Shown here in pieces: positions 34,165-45,160 of a DNA stretch of 64,000 bases; position 1 is the first letter of the stretch; each line of letters starts with the position of its first letter. Position numbers and translations under genes: made by a program. Source of the stretch: Hydrangea macrophylla (Eukaryota; Streptophyta; Magnoliopsida; Cornales; Hydrangeaceae). The stretch covers positions 57,035,350-57,099,349 of the forward strand of contig CM066991.1 in the NCBI GenBank assembly GCA_033977485.1, read 5' to 3'. Below the pieces are notes generated by a model. That model was not told the origin of the DNA and ran no database searches. It saw only the letters and a list, made by a program, of their open reading frames with translations.

Positions 34165-34560
34165 CCTCAGGAACTGGCTGAGAGTTGAGACACAGCCTAG
34201 CTCGGGACCTTTAGGTGCTTGGGAACTGACCGGGAGTTGAGACCCGGCCTAATTCGGAGTCTTTGAATGCTCGAGAAGTGACCGAGAGTTGAGACTCTGC
34301 CTACTTCGAAGTCTTTTCTTTTTGAGTTAGCTCCCAGGATGGTTATCTTCTGCCCGTAAACCTTCGTCAAGGTTGTGGGTAGAAGAATTTGACCATGTTG
34401 GAGAAGCCGACCTAAAGCGTATTGCTTTAGGGTCCTTTTATGTTAACTCCCTAGGATGGTTGTCTTCTGACCAGTGCCTTCGTCAAGACTGTTGGGAGAA
34501 AAGCTTGACCATGTTGGTGGAGCCGACCTAAATCACGTCGCTTTAGGGTCTTTTTGTTCC
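34165..34560. repeat. ~58-bp and 116-bp tandem repeats in the 3' region of the gag-only element
   Basis: Three ~58-bp copies share GAACTG.C.GAGAGTTGAGAC and CTCGG.ACCTTT-like text (34165-34325). Two copies of a 116-bp unit follow (from 34326 and 34442) with CTCCCAGGATGGTTGTCTTC, CTTCGTCAAG and GACCATGTTGG text. Confidence 0.75.
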
Positions 34561-34888
34561 TCTATCGTCGGCCAACCTAAGAGATTTTAGTCACCTCTAT
34601 CGTCGGTTTGGACCTAAGTGGAGTTAATGCCTCTGAGTACTGTAGGTGCTCGGGTTGTCCAAGATTTTGACTTGGTTATCCGCGAGGCCTGTAGATACCC
34701 GGTATGATTGCCTGTTTAGTTCACTACGCCGTCTTGTCCCCAAGGTTTCGCTAAGACGAGGGTCTTACAGAGGCTATGAACTGTAGGTAACCGACTTGGA
34801 ACATGGTGGTTGCAGGGTCTTTTGAAGCTTGCCGTCATCAGCCACCTAGGGGGTTTGCCCCCATCGTCGGTTGGACCTAAGCGAAGCC

Positions 34889-35070
34889 GGTGCCTCGGGC
34901 GTGACCCCGAGGTATTTGGTGCCTGGGTTCGGAGCTCGAGGTCTTTTTAGTGCCTGAGTTCGGAGCTCGAGGTCTTTTTCGTGCCTCGGGGTTAGTCCCG
35001 AGGTCTTTGTATGCCTCGGGGTTAGGCCCGAGGTCTTTGGATGCCTTAGGGTTAGGCCCGAGGTCTTTGT
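34889..35070. repeat. ~30-bp tandem array (TGCCTCGGGGTTAGGCCCGAGG)
   Basis: About seven copies of GTGCCTCGGGGTTAGGCCCG followed by AGGTCTTTG. Each unit can fold because CCTCGGG pairs with CCCGAGG. It lies between gag and the polypurine tract, that is, in the 3' untranslated region. Confidence 0.85.
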
Positions 35071-35165
35071 ATGAGCTCTCTGACAATCGATGGAGCCTCA
35101 TGTGGTGATCAAGCAGGTACCACTATAGTCGAGCTCATCTAGACCGATGGAGACAGGAGGTCAGA

Positions 35166-36539
35166 TCAGGATCGTCGGGCTCCTGACTTCTCTGTGCTGG
35201 AGGCAAAGTCAGAACTGCTTGATCCTGACCGATGTGAACTGGAGGTCAGATCTGGGCTGCCGGACTCAGACCACTGTGAACTGGAGGTTGGGTCGGGGCC
35301 ACTGGACTCAGACCGCTGTGAACTGAAGGTACTGTCAGAACTCCCGGGCTGATCTCGCTTTTGCTTATTTCTGGAAGACTCGTTGCTTTCTTGCCCGACG
35401 TCTTTGGTCTTCAGAAACTCTTCAGTGTCAATGTATTTTCCAACCCTCTCAGAGAGCTCAATCAAAGTTTCCGGTCGATCTCTGTGGAACGACGCGGCGC
35501 ACTTGGTGTGTTGAACTCCCGAGCAGAAGGCTATGATGGCGATTGTCTCGTTTAAATTGCGAATTTGAAGCTTCTGTTGGTTGAACCGGTCGGTGAACTC
35601 CTTGAGGGACTCATTATTCCGTTGTCTGACTGTCAATAGCTGCATGTCTGGCTTTGGCCGTTCATGCATGCCGGTGAACTGGTTGATGAACTGCTTGTTG
35701 AGTTGTTTGAAACTGCAGACCGATCGGGGCTCCAAGGAGTAAAACCACTGCACGGCAGGGCCTTTCAAAGTGCTGGGGAAGGCTAGGCAGTGTAGTTCAT
35801 CGGAGTTGGTGGCTAAGGCCATTTGAGCCTTGTAGGTCCGGACGTGGTCGACCGGGCTTCCCGAGCCGTTATTGGGATCTAGGTGAGGCAGCTTAAATTT
35901 GTGTGGGATGGAAAACCTCGTGATCTGGCCAAAAAACGGTGACTCTGTCTCGGTATTGGCTTGATTCGAAACACGGTTTTGACCAAGCTTCTTGGCCACT
36001 CCATCAATCTGCTTTTGCAAGTCCTTGATTCGGGCTTCTACTCCTTCCCGACCGGTACCCGAGGGGTTGGTCGGGCTGGTGGAAGAGGCTTTTTCTTCAT
36101 GGCGGGGTGTTATCCTCTGGGATCGGGCTCGGCTATGACTTTGGGTAACTGTGTGCCCAGGGACAACTCGGCTCTTGACCGAGGGACCCTGGACTGATTC
36201 CCAGGCCATATGCTCTTGCCTTTCCTCTCGGGCAGCACGCCCACTGTTGATGTCTCTGGCAACCTCAACACGGGATGGGTTGACTTGGGCACGTTGTCTG
36301 GTTAAGATCGGTTCCTGACCGTACGCAACGTTCCCGGGTTGTTTCCCGGCCCCTGGAGGATTGCTTTGCCGGGCTAGCAGGGCTTCGATCTGTTGCTGGA
36401 TTTGACGCTGGCCCTCCAAGAGTTGTGTGAGGGTCGCGGTGATCTGCTTAGATGTCATGACTGACGCAGCCGGTGCTGGGGCTAGCGGAACATCCCGGTC
36501 GGACTGCTGATCAGCCGTCTTACCCTTCTTCGGTGGCAT
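35166..36539 (-). CDS. Intact retrotransposon Gag (457 aa)
   Basis: The frame is open from the ATG at 36539, about 40 bp inside the primer-binding site, to the stop at 35166. A Gln-rich coiled region (residues about 30-60), a low-complexity Arg/Ser part, and a short coiled coil (about 166-186) precede a capsid-like Retrotrans_gag domain (about 228-345). The capsid shows AFPSTLKGPAVQWFYSLEP, SFKQLNKQFINQF and NESLKEFTDRFNQQKLQIRN, followed by an AFCSG motif. No zinc knuckle is seen. The C-terminus (about 400-457) consists of four 13-14-residue Ser-rich repeats (SSQRSESSGPD type). It should form particles that package the element's RNA. An intact frame in a 3.9-kb element without pol suggests recent mobilisation in trans. 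Confidence 0.88.
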   Translation of the reverse strand: MPPKKGKTADQQSDRDVPLAPAPAASVMTSKQITATLTQLLEGQRQIQQQIEALLARQSNPPGAGKQPGNVAYGQEPILTRQRAQVNPSRVEVARDINSGRAAREERQEHMAWESVQGPSVKSRVVPGHTVTQSHSRARSQRITPRHEEKASSTSPTNPSGTGREGVEARIKDLQKQIDGVAKKLGQNRVSNQANTETESPFFGQITRFSIPHKFKLPHLDPNNGSGSPVDHVRTYKAQMALATNSDELHCLAFPSTLKGPAVQWFYSLEPRSVCSFKQLNKQFINQFTGMHERPKPDMQLLTVRQRNNESLKEFTDRFNQQKLQIRNLNETIAIIAFCSGVQHTKCAASFHRDRPETLIELSERVGKYIDTEEFLKTKDVGQESNESSRNKQKRDQPGSSDSTFSSQRSESSGPDPTSSSQWSESGSPDLTSSSHRSGSSSSDFASSTEKSGARRS

Positions 36540-36580
36540 GACGATCAGTCAAGAGATTTGTTGATGAGAAGACTCGTCAT

Positions 36581-36601
36581 TTCCCACAGACGACGCCAAA
36601 C
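36581..36601 (-). other. Primer-binding site of the gag-only element
   Basis: On the minus strand TTTGGCGTCGTCTGTGGGAA lies one or two bases inside the 5' LTR end. Confidence 0.75.
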
Positions 36602-37285
36602 TGATGATGCCAGAATTTGGTAAGGGTAAAGTAGAGCAATTTTAGGAGAGTGGGAGAGACTATTTTTGTATGTGGTTCGGCCCTGTTAATGAAGGTACCT
36701 ACGTCCACGGGTGTGTCTGAGCACGTTCACTAGCAGATCACCGGCGGGCCTGGTGAGCCAACAAAGAGAGGCGGCACTACCAGTAACACCGGCCGGGTGT
36801 ATGCGTATAATGGTGAATTTTATAGAGGTGCTGTGTAGACTAAAGAATTGGCCTCTTCCATGGGGGGTGAGTGGTCTCTTTTATAGATGTAAGAGACCTA
36901 CTCGTACATGGATAAGGAAACATAATCCAATTAACATAGATTGGCATTAATTGTGGGGGGTTTCCTAATTGGATTAGGAAATAGCTTGCACTTTCCATTA
37001 GTCTTCTAGCTTGAGTAGGAAACTGCCCGTATTACTCGGGATCACGCCTGTGAGGCTCGGGATCATGCCTGTGGGCACGGATGGGCTGTTCCCGCGGTGG
37101 GATATGCCTATGCGGTTTTCCCGACCTATTGGCTGGGTCGAGGATGAAGCGCTCGGGATGATGAGTAGACTAGACCGCTCAGGATGATGCTTGTCCGAGG
37201 AGTTGTGCATGATTTGACCGGGACATGGACTCACTGCTGGTTTGAACCGCTCGGTCATAGGATAGAGCCAGATTTGGGTGTATCA
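36602..37285 (-). mobile_element. 5' LTR of the gag-only element
   Basis: TGATGATGCC..GGTGTATCA in plus orientation, followed by the target copy GATAC. Confidence 0.92.
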
Positions 37286-39380
37286 GATACTATAATTCCT
37301 TATAATTCTATGATGAGAGGATTATAGTTGATCTAGATCATACTTATGGGTGCTGGATGGATCTAAGCCTATTCTTATAACTTTGGTCCATTCTTTTGGA
37401 ATTCATGAAAGTCTCCATGTTTCATTGATTTCCATGGAAATCAAGTCTCAATCCTCAAGAATCATCAATTTGGAAGAGGAATTAGGTGTATATTTTAGTT
37501 GTTCATGTGATTTGTTGTTAGATTCAAGAAAATTCAAGTGGGTAAGTCGATTCCCATAGGATTGAGTAAGACCTTAGAACCTATCTCTAGATTCTCTCAT
37601 GAGATCTATGATTAGAACTTCTTCAAGGCTAAATTCATGGAATTCTCATGATAAGTGGGTATCTCTTGTATTGATTATGGTTACACTAAACCTAAATTCT
37701 CTATAGAATTTTAGGTTTAGCTTGATTTTGGGGTATGAACATCAATTCATCAATGGTACAGTGATTAACGACGATCTGTGATCAAAGATTTTTAATTAAA
37801 TCATGAGTCGTTGGATTTGAATGAGACCAATTGGAATTTGTTCCTAATTCATAGATCTACAACTGAAATATTTGTTTTACCTTGATTTTGTGGTTACTAT
37901 GATTTGATCTTGGGATTAGAAGACTAGTCCATCTTTGTCCACAATTCCAGAACAGTGAACATATTTTAAAATGTTGGATTAGAGCCTTGATTGGATTATT
38001 TATGCACAAATACTTTGTCCTATGAAGTTTAATAAGTTAATGAGATCCTCCAAGAAGTTTGAAGGACTTGAGAATAATTTGATATTTTAAATAAATCATA
38101 CAAGATATCTGGACAGAGAGTTGATAAATTCTTAGTGATGTCTGGTTTTGGTCTAATTCTTTGAGATTGGACCATTTTGATCCTTGATTTTATTTTTGGA
38201 TTAGATACTAGACCTACAGAGGCACAACATACTCAAAAATCATTGAGATCAAATCATGGAAACCATGAGTTTTCTATTTTTGAATGAATAGTTTCTTCTT
38301 TGTAAATTCTAAATTCCTGAGGTAGAATTGATGACCTTGCTAATTTGATTCCAAATGACCTTTTAAAGCCTTAAGGCATGAAAGATGATTGAATTATCCA
38401 GAGATTGGATTATCCAAATCATGTGATTCATGCCTGGTTCACTTTCATGCATCCATAGTTATCATGCATAGGAATAATGTTTGTGTTTTAGGATAAGGTT
38501 ATGAAGATAGGTTGTAGTTGTTTGCTACTTTGAGTTGAGAATTCTTTCAATCATGGTGACACCATACTATCTCTATGTTGACGTTACATTGGCTCTAGGT
38601 TAAGGTCTCTTGGGACCTTCCCGTTAAGACTTGTATGTCCCTAGAAGTAGTGTGATTCCCTGTGATAGGAAGGAATTTGAACTTTCGATTATATCCCCCT
38701 TCTTCTTAGGTTTAGGGAGATCCTTATTGTTTATGTACAAGCATGTAGACTAACCTCTATTTTTCAGCGCTATCAAGGCATGATCCCTCATATTCCTTCT
38801 TATTTACTTGGTCTTAGCTGATCTATCGATTTTGTGACTTCATGTGTGACACTTTAGATTAGGTTTATGCCTTATATGTTGAATTGATTTAGAGACATTT
38901 TCTTAGGGCTTTCTATGTTATGCTTGCTTTGCATGTTTCCCTATCGCAGTTGGATCTCGATGAGCTTTCTCATTCCTTTTTCATTGCATGTTGTATGCTA
39001 CTTGAACTTACTTAGTTATGGATGCCTTTTATCGTTAGCAATCTTATACCCCTTTCAACTTGCTTGTGCTATGTATATCTATATCTATGTATTGATTGGG
39101 ACACACGTAAACTTTTTAATTGAATAAAAGGATGGTGACTAGAGACCTATCTATGATATGATAAAAGGGGGTGCTTTAGTCCCACCGGGCTCCTTCGCCT
39201 CTCGTTCCATAATTTTCGGACCTAGAAATCTCTGATTTCACACAAAAGTAGTTATTAAATGGTTTCTTAATTTCTGTCCTTAAAATTTAGTGGCGACTCT
39301 TCATTTTGTTAAATTGACTTGAAAAATCGAGAAAAAAGCCAAGAAGAAAAATAGGCCGAAGCCGTGGGCTAATGTCCACA

Positions 39381-40439
39381 ATCCAATAAACTTTGATTTA
39401 TAGTGTTTTTTTTTATCTGATGACTGATTGGGGTGATTCAAAAAATATGACAGACTCGTGTCGCCGAGCACTTTATTTTGAAATAATTGGGTTGAGAAAA
39501 ATAAGGTGCCTACAATATTTTCTGCCAAACACTTCTTGTGCAAATACACTGATCACTTGTAAAATTTCTGATAGTTAAAAACACTATAGTTTTTATTTCT
39601 GACTTCAACTATCCGCCACTATTCGAGTTGTTGGTTGAGGAACATTGATAAGCCTGTGCAATTACGAATATAACGAACTACTCAGGGAAGAGTTAGGACA
39701 AGAACGAGCAGAAGCGAGAACCAGTACTTAAATGGAGGAATCAATTATATTTTGTCCTTTATTCCCCATTGCAGCAGGGAATAATAGGCACCAAATTTGA
39801 TAATTTATTAGGGGAAAGACAGTGTAAGGTTTTGTTCCCCATTACTACAGAGTAAACTCAATGTGATAAATATAATTCTTTTTGTATTAATTACTTTCAT
39901 GTTTGAGAATTGTCAAAATATAAAAATTTTAATTTCTATATCTACATGCGACTCTCTTTACCGGGTATAAACCTCGCCCCGTTTCCAACACTTATGTCAT
40001 CGCATGATCAAACTATAAATAAAAAAATATAGGGACACTTGGTCTAAGGTCCCTCACTGCTAATTTTTAATCAATTAGATTCACATAATTTTTTCGTCCC
40101 TTCTAAGGTCCATAGACTTGTTTTGGACAAAAAAAAAAAAAAAAAAACTCATTCGACATGCATGTGACATGCGAGCAATAACAAAACCCAATCAGTTTGC
40201 ACATGTGACATACACAGGCAAAAAAAAAAAACCACCATTCAGCTTGCATGTAACGCGCGTCAGCCCAATGCTAATGTCAGTGCACATGCAATCCACTTTT
40301 TTTTTTTTCTTTTAAATTTTTAAAATGTTATATCTTCCAAACACAACTCTGATTTCAAAAACAATTGCATATTTGGAATCAGCAAGTCGAGATCTTTAAA
40401 ACAAGACACATATTGGATAAAAAAAATTCTGAAAGAAAA
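39381..40439. other. Intergenic, nothing recognised
   Basis: AT-rich DNA after the Tat-type LTR. It contains poly(A)/poly(T) runs (40129-40146, 40218-40230, 40298-40310) but no coding frame or terminal repeat that I can support. Confidence 0.4.
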
Positions 40440-40930
40440 AAAGTTGATTTTTGTAGCTCGTAGCATGTCTCGGAGTCTTGAAAGTTTAGAGACATTTGAT
40501 GATTTTAGAGATAATCTCTCTGAAAAGTTTCAGATTTTTAGAGACATTCTTGAAAAATGTCTCTAAAAAAGTGAGAATGACTGAAAATTTAGAGACAATT
40601 ACAACTTTAGAGACAATTATGATTTTAGAGACATTTTCTGAGAATAGCTATAAAAAATGAGAATGTCTGTAAATTTAGATACAATTATGATTTCAGAGAC
40701 ATTCTCGAAATGATTGAAAATTTAGAGACAATTATGATTTCAGAGACATTCTAAAAAAATGTCTCTGAAAATTTGAGATTTTTTTTAGTCATTATTAGAG
40801 AATGTCTCTGGAAAATTCAAAGATATATTTTTTATTTTTAGAAACATTTTCCAACAACCAACAATAGAAATGCAGAAGAACAAAAGTTATCAAAGACATC
40901 TTTTAGCATAGCCAAAAACATAGACATTTT
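40440..40930. repeat. TTTAGAGACA / TGTCTCT array, possibly a CACTA remnant
   Basis: More than a dozen short motifs (TTTAGAGACAATTATGATTT, AGAGACATTCT and the inverted AATGTCTCT) are scattered in both orientations. Clusters of short direct and inverted motifs of this kind are typical of the subterminal regions of plant CACTA transposons, but no CACTA terminus or 3-bp target duplication was found. Confidence 0.45.
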
Positions 40931-41068
40931 AGGGACAGTTATAGACTTCAAAATTAGAAAAGGGAGAATAAGGAGGATAAGATCCCAAAAAACATCCAAA
41001 CAACACCTACTTCACTCTTCTTCTTATCCTCTTTACTAATCAGAACCCCCCCTTTTAGTTGCCTATAT

Positions 41069-41947
41069 TAGGCCTGTTAAAGGACCGGATCCGATCTGGA
41101 TCCAGCACATTTTGATTGATCTGAGCTTTTTTTTTTTCCTCCAGATCCATATCCATATTCGAATCCATTTAGAATGTTAGGTTGACGGATCATATATGGT
41201 TTTGTGGTATCCAATCTGCCTAAGATCTGGATCTGAATAAGAATAAACTATGCACAAAAAATATACATATAATACCCCAGATAAAATTACTATTACATAT
41301 AAATTTGAACAACGTATATAGTACATACTAGATTATACATATTTACTTTCAGTTGTATATTATTTTAATTTATTTACTTTCTACATGGTCAAGTTTATTG
41401 ATGGGTTAAACTGTGATTGATTTTTGTGTATGCATAGAGAAAAATAATAATAATACTCCCTCTGTCCCATATTAAGAGTCCTTGATGCCATTTTTTGATG
41501 TCCCATTTTAAGAGTCCACTTTGAAAAGTCAAAGTACTTTAATACACACTTTCCAAATTTGCCCTTTATTATATCCAACTCTTTCCTCTCTTTTTTTCTT
41601 TTTTTTTTATGTGACACTATAATTTTGAATTTCAAAAAGGGCAATGTTGGAAAGTTGAAAATCTCACCAAAATCAAGGTTGTCCCCTTAATAAGTTGGAA
41701 TTCCCAAAAGAGACTCTTTATATGGGACGGAGGGAGTAATAGTTTCTATGGTAATACTAAAATAAAGTTGTCATTTTAGATTCAACAAATGGATTGCAAT
41801 ATCCAGATCCGATCAAATCTGGATATAGATTAAATAAGGCAGATCCAACAGATAAATGGACCGGATCTGGATAGTAGAACTGTTAACGGATTTGGATCTA
41901 ATTAATTTGTATGAATTCGGTTTAGATCCGATCCGTTTATAGGCCTA
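41069..41947. mobile_element. Non-autonomous hAT element with 8-bp target duplication
   Basis: Starts TAGGCCTGTTAAAGGACCGG and ends CCGATCCGTTTATAGGCCTA, imperfect terminal inverted repeats. GCCTATAT flanks it at 41061-41068 and 41948-41955. Length is 879 bp including a nested Stowaway. No transposase is encoded. The 8-bp duplication and TAGGCCTG-type ends fit the hAT superfamily. Confidence 0.93.
41456..41736. mobile_element. Stowaway (Tc1/mariner) MITE nested in the hAT element
   Basis: Begins CTCCCTCTGTCCCATATTAA and ends TATATGGGACGGAGGGAG, flanked by TA (41454-41455 and 41737-41738). The CTCCCTC..GAGGGAG termini and TA target are diagnostic of Stowaway. Confidence 0.96.
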
Positions 41948-42120
41948 GCCTATATACCTACTACGTGTGTGTGTATATATATATATATATATGCATATTT
42001 TCTATCATTTTGTGTGGTTGCTGAATTTTGAAATCTACATTTATAGGGTATTAAGATCGTATTAGCAGTGACAGTGATTCGTCTTGATCTACTGAGTTGC
42101 CTAGAGAAGTTCATTGTTGA

Positions 42121-42250
42121 CTTTTTGCCAATTTATTTGCAGAGAGAGAAAGAGAGTGTGGTTTGTTTTTGGAGGAAATGTAGATTGGTTTTTTTCTTGC
42201 CAATTTCTTTGTAGATAGGGAAAGAGAGTATGGTTTGTCTTTGGAGAGAG
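42121..42250. repeat. ~75-bp tandem duplication
   Basis: TTGCCAATTTATTTGCAGAG..GAAAGAGAGTGTGGTTTG and TTGCCAATTTCTTTGTAGAT..GAAAGAGAGTATGGTTTG are two copies about 75 bp apart. Confidence 0.7.
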
Positions 42251-42577
42251 TAAAAAAAAATTTGGAATATGCCAATCGACTAGAACGAAGACTAAGAGGA
42301 GGAAATGCACGGGGGAGTCGATGACGACTCCGGGAGGGCCGCAAGAAGCCAAGAATGGAGAGTAGAGGCGAAGAAGAGGAAGGCGCGAAAGGGCGGCGAT
42401 AGTAGTTTAGAGTTAGACAAATAATATTGCATTAGTTATTTTTTTGTTTCAACGAAGCGCTTTTTACCAAATTTAAAAAGTAGCAAAGGATTTTATTGGT
42501 CATATCGTGTGAGTTTTTTACTATAACACTTAATTTTAAGAGTCATTGACCAAATATCTCTTAGAACTGTTGACTTA

Positions 42578-42908
42578 GAGCATCACTAGCAGTGAAACTA
42601 TATAACTTGTTATTTAACCAAAAACTATTTTACCTATCCAATATTCAATTCCAGCAGTGCTCTTTATTTTATCTAATCATTTTAATTTACTATATTTTCT
42701 ATGGTTGAGATTTGTGTCATTTGACTATAATTGAAGATTAAAGGTAGAGATTTGGTGAGAGAATATAGAGAGTCATTCTTGTTTGTCTAGTCAAAAAGAT
42801 AAATGTTATAATAGCTACCATGTGACTAGCCTGCTGGAGCATAAAAAACTGCATCTGACTAACTATTTTGTATGAAGAGTTAAAATAGTTAGTCTGCTGA
42901 AGATGCTC
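42578..42908. mobile_element. MITE with GAGCATC..GATGCTC ends
   Basis: Starts GAGCATCACTAGCAGTGAAA and ends TCTGCTGAAGATGCTC, imperfect inverted repeats of about 25 bp. GAGCATCTNCAGCAG ends mark a very common plant MITE class. No clear target duplication. Confidence 0.72.
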
Positions 42909-42978
42909 CGAGTCTAAGAACCTCAACCCAATTTTCCCAAAAATCTACTACAGCTATAATAAGTCCATCTATTGGGCC

Positions 42979-43434
42979 TAGGGGTGCACGTCGGACCGAA
43001 CGAATCGGAAATAGGCCTTTCGAAAAAAAATTCGAAAATTTCAAATTCCAAAATGTATTCCGATTCTGATTCTTCTGAAAATTCAGAATTTTCATTTTTC
43101 CATTCCGATTCCAAATTTCGAAATTATCAGAACTTTCGGAATTCAGAATATCTCAAAAAATTTTGGAATTTTCAGAATTTTTCAATGCAAGCTACTAGCT
43201 TGGGACTAATTTATACTCACCTTCCTCATCTTACTTCTTTGCTAACCGATGTCGGATAAAAGGCAAGTTCGGAAAATTTTCGGAAAATATTTTTTAGAAT
43301 TTTCAAAATTTTCAGAATTCTCAAAACAATTCCGATTCTGATCCGAATTTTTTCAGAATTCAAAATGCATTTTAGTTTCCACAATCATAATTTTCTAAAA
43401 CGAAATCGAATTTCTGTTCCAAGTTACACCCCTA
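42979..43434. mobile_element. hAT-type MITE with target duplication ATTGGGCC
   Basis: Starts TAGGGGTGCACG and ends GTTACACCCCTA. ATTGGGCC flanks it at 42971-42978 and 43435-43442. The inside is rich in TTTTCAGAATT and its complements. 456 bp, no coding capacity. Confidence 0.93.
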
Positions 43435-44889
43435 ATTGGGCCCATTCCTTGCACGTACTTCCACGTCATCATTTGAGGTGTAGGTCCACTCGCAATTGCA
43501 TGTGCTCCCATGTCATTCAATTACAATAAGTGAAACTTCAAACTTGGCTTAATATTTGACTAGTGTAGGATTGAAATTCAAAAGTTTGAAACTTCAAATT
43601 CGACTTCAATAGAAGATGTCTTTTCAAAGCATAATTGAATACGTAGAATTATTTGCTTGTGTGCCTGTGGGCTGTGGGCCGTGGATTTCATATTTGCATG
43701 CAGTGTTTGCGGTTGAATAATCGCTAAGCTGAACAGCAATAATTCCCAAAATAGATCTAAAAATTTAGAAATATTAGTGTACTAGATATGAAGCGGTGTA
43801 ATGTACACCAACACGTTTTTTTTTTTATTTAAGAAATATCAAAATATAAATAATTGTTCAACTAAAAAGTCAAATAAGAGGTAGATAAAATACATCATTA
43901 AAAAAAAAAAAAAAAAAAAAAAAAAGAAGATGAAAAGGTGAAGAAGATAAAATGTACATCAAATGTGTGTTTTTTTTTTTATTGATATTACATCAAATAT
44001 GTTATTGAATTAAATAACCATATTTCAATTCTTATAATTGATCTTAAAAAATGAGTTTATTAATTTTAATAGAAAGTCATATGGCAACCTACGATCTTGC
44101 CATATTATAAGACGGGCTTGGAGGGACTTAAAATTGGAGATACTATTATTAGTTGGAGATGTTCTAAAGGGAAAAACTTAAAACAAATTCTTTAGGTAAA
44201 CATGATTAGTCTGTTTATGACTGATTTTTGGATGGAACAAATCGGATGTGATTAATTTTTGGAACTTTCTGAATCCGATTTCGAAAATTTGGATTCTCCC
44301 AATTCCATTCCAATTTCGAAAAATTTTGGATTTTTTGGCATTTTGCTTTTTTTTTTTCTCTCTTTGAAATTTTCAAAATTTTAGTTGAAAATAACATAAA
44401 ACATTTCATGGCATATTGTGTTAATGTATAGTAGTTGGCAGGACATCAAATTTGATGATACAAATACAAGTTGGAGATGCTCTAAGGAGAAACCTTAAAA
44501 ATAAATTATTTACAGGTTGTTTGGGTACTTCAAGAACTAGTTCTTTTATTCATAGAAGAACAAATTCTAAATAGTTCAGTGTTCATGTAACAATTTTTTC
44601 ATAATATTTAACTTAACGACTCGAAAACTGATTTTTTGTCAACCTAACATAGTATAGGTTTTCATAAAAGTCATATAAAAAATGAGACTTGGTTAGTCGT
44701 ATATTTTAAATAATCCCAAACATATCCTTAGGTAAACGTAATTAGTCTTGTCACAATGTGCAAATATTGCTATGCATACGCTGGCGAATTCTATGATACA
44801 GCTAAACCCGGTAATATTTATTTATTTTTATTATTATTATTATTTTGTTTTTTTGAGAACATTTTGTTAGCTTAAATACAAAAAATAAA
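43435..44889. other. Intergenic, AT-rich; scattered small repeats
   Basis: No gene. A poly(A) tract lies at about 43900-43924. A ~37-bp direct repeat, AGTTGGAGATG.TCTAA..AAACTTAAAA, occurs near 44152 and 44468. 44221-44400 resembles the GAATTTTC-rich inside of the hAT MITE to the left. 44514-44735 begins GGTTGTTTGGG and ends CCCAAACATATCC, possibly another MITE. Confidence 0.4.
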
Positions 44890-45085
44890 GGATAAATTAC
44901 AGTAACACCCCTAAACTATGACCGTTTTTCACTGACACCCTCTAAACTATCATTTGATGACACTAAAATCCCTTCTTTAGGGTTGACTTTGTTCATTTTG
45001 GATAGCTCAGGGGTGAGTCTGTTCACTTTTAAAGTTTAGGGGGTGTTAGTGAAAAACGGTCAAGGAGTGGTTCAACAATTTATCC
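44890..45085. mobile_element. Mutator-type MITE
   Basis: Starts GGATAAATTACAGTAACACC and ends GGTTCAACAATTTATCC; the ends are inverted repeats of about 35 bp with mismatches. Flanks AAAAATAAA and AAAAATTTA match at 7 of 9 bases, which would fit a decayed 9-bp target duplication. Confidence 0.75.
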
Positions 45086-45160
45086 AAAAATTTATTGTTG
45101 TACAAGTCCTATTATAGAATTGCCCTATAAACACAATGTAAGCAATTATAAGTAATTGTA

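Larger units (their letters stand above)
33369..37285 (-). mobile_element. Complete gag-only LTR element (TR-GAG type), 3.9 kb
   Basis: Two LTRs of 671 and 684 bp with TGATGATGCC..GGTGTATCA ends bound a minus-oriented element. Flanks are GATCC (33364-33368) and GATAC (37286-37290), a 5-bp target duplication with one change. On the minus strand the order is LTR, primer-binding site, gag, repeat-rich 3' region, polypurine tract and LTR. There is no protease, RT or integrase. Such gag-only elements are known in plants as TR-GAGs and must borrow enzymes from relatives. Confidence 0.92.
33077..39380 (+). mobile_element. Second Tat-type LTR, 3' part, split by a later insertion
   Basis: 33077-33368 plus 37286-39380 reads as one LTR lacking its 5' end. 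It has a TATA-like (TA)n-AAAAC tract near 33220-33240, TGGCGACTCT at 39291-39300 and the terminus AATGTCCACA at 39380. Distances from the TATA tract to the end (about 2.2 kb) and from TGGCGACTCT to the end (about 90 bp) match those in the LTR at 8061-11262. The missing U3 start adjoins the chromovirus LTR, suggesting the chromovirus inserted near the promoter of this LTR. Confidence 0.6.

Noticed and set aside
42101..42352. Minus-strand 83-codon frame
   Set aside because: It contains a 25-residue peptide repeat from a 75-bp DNA duplication and no domain.
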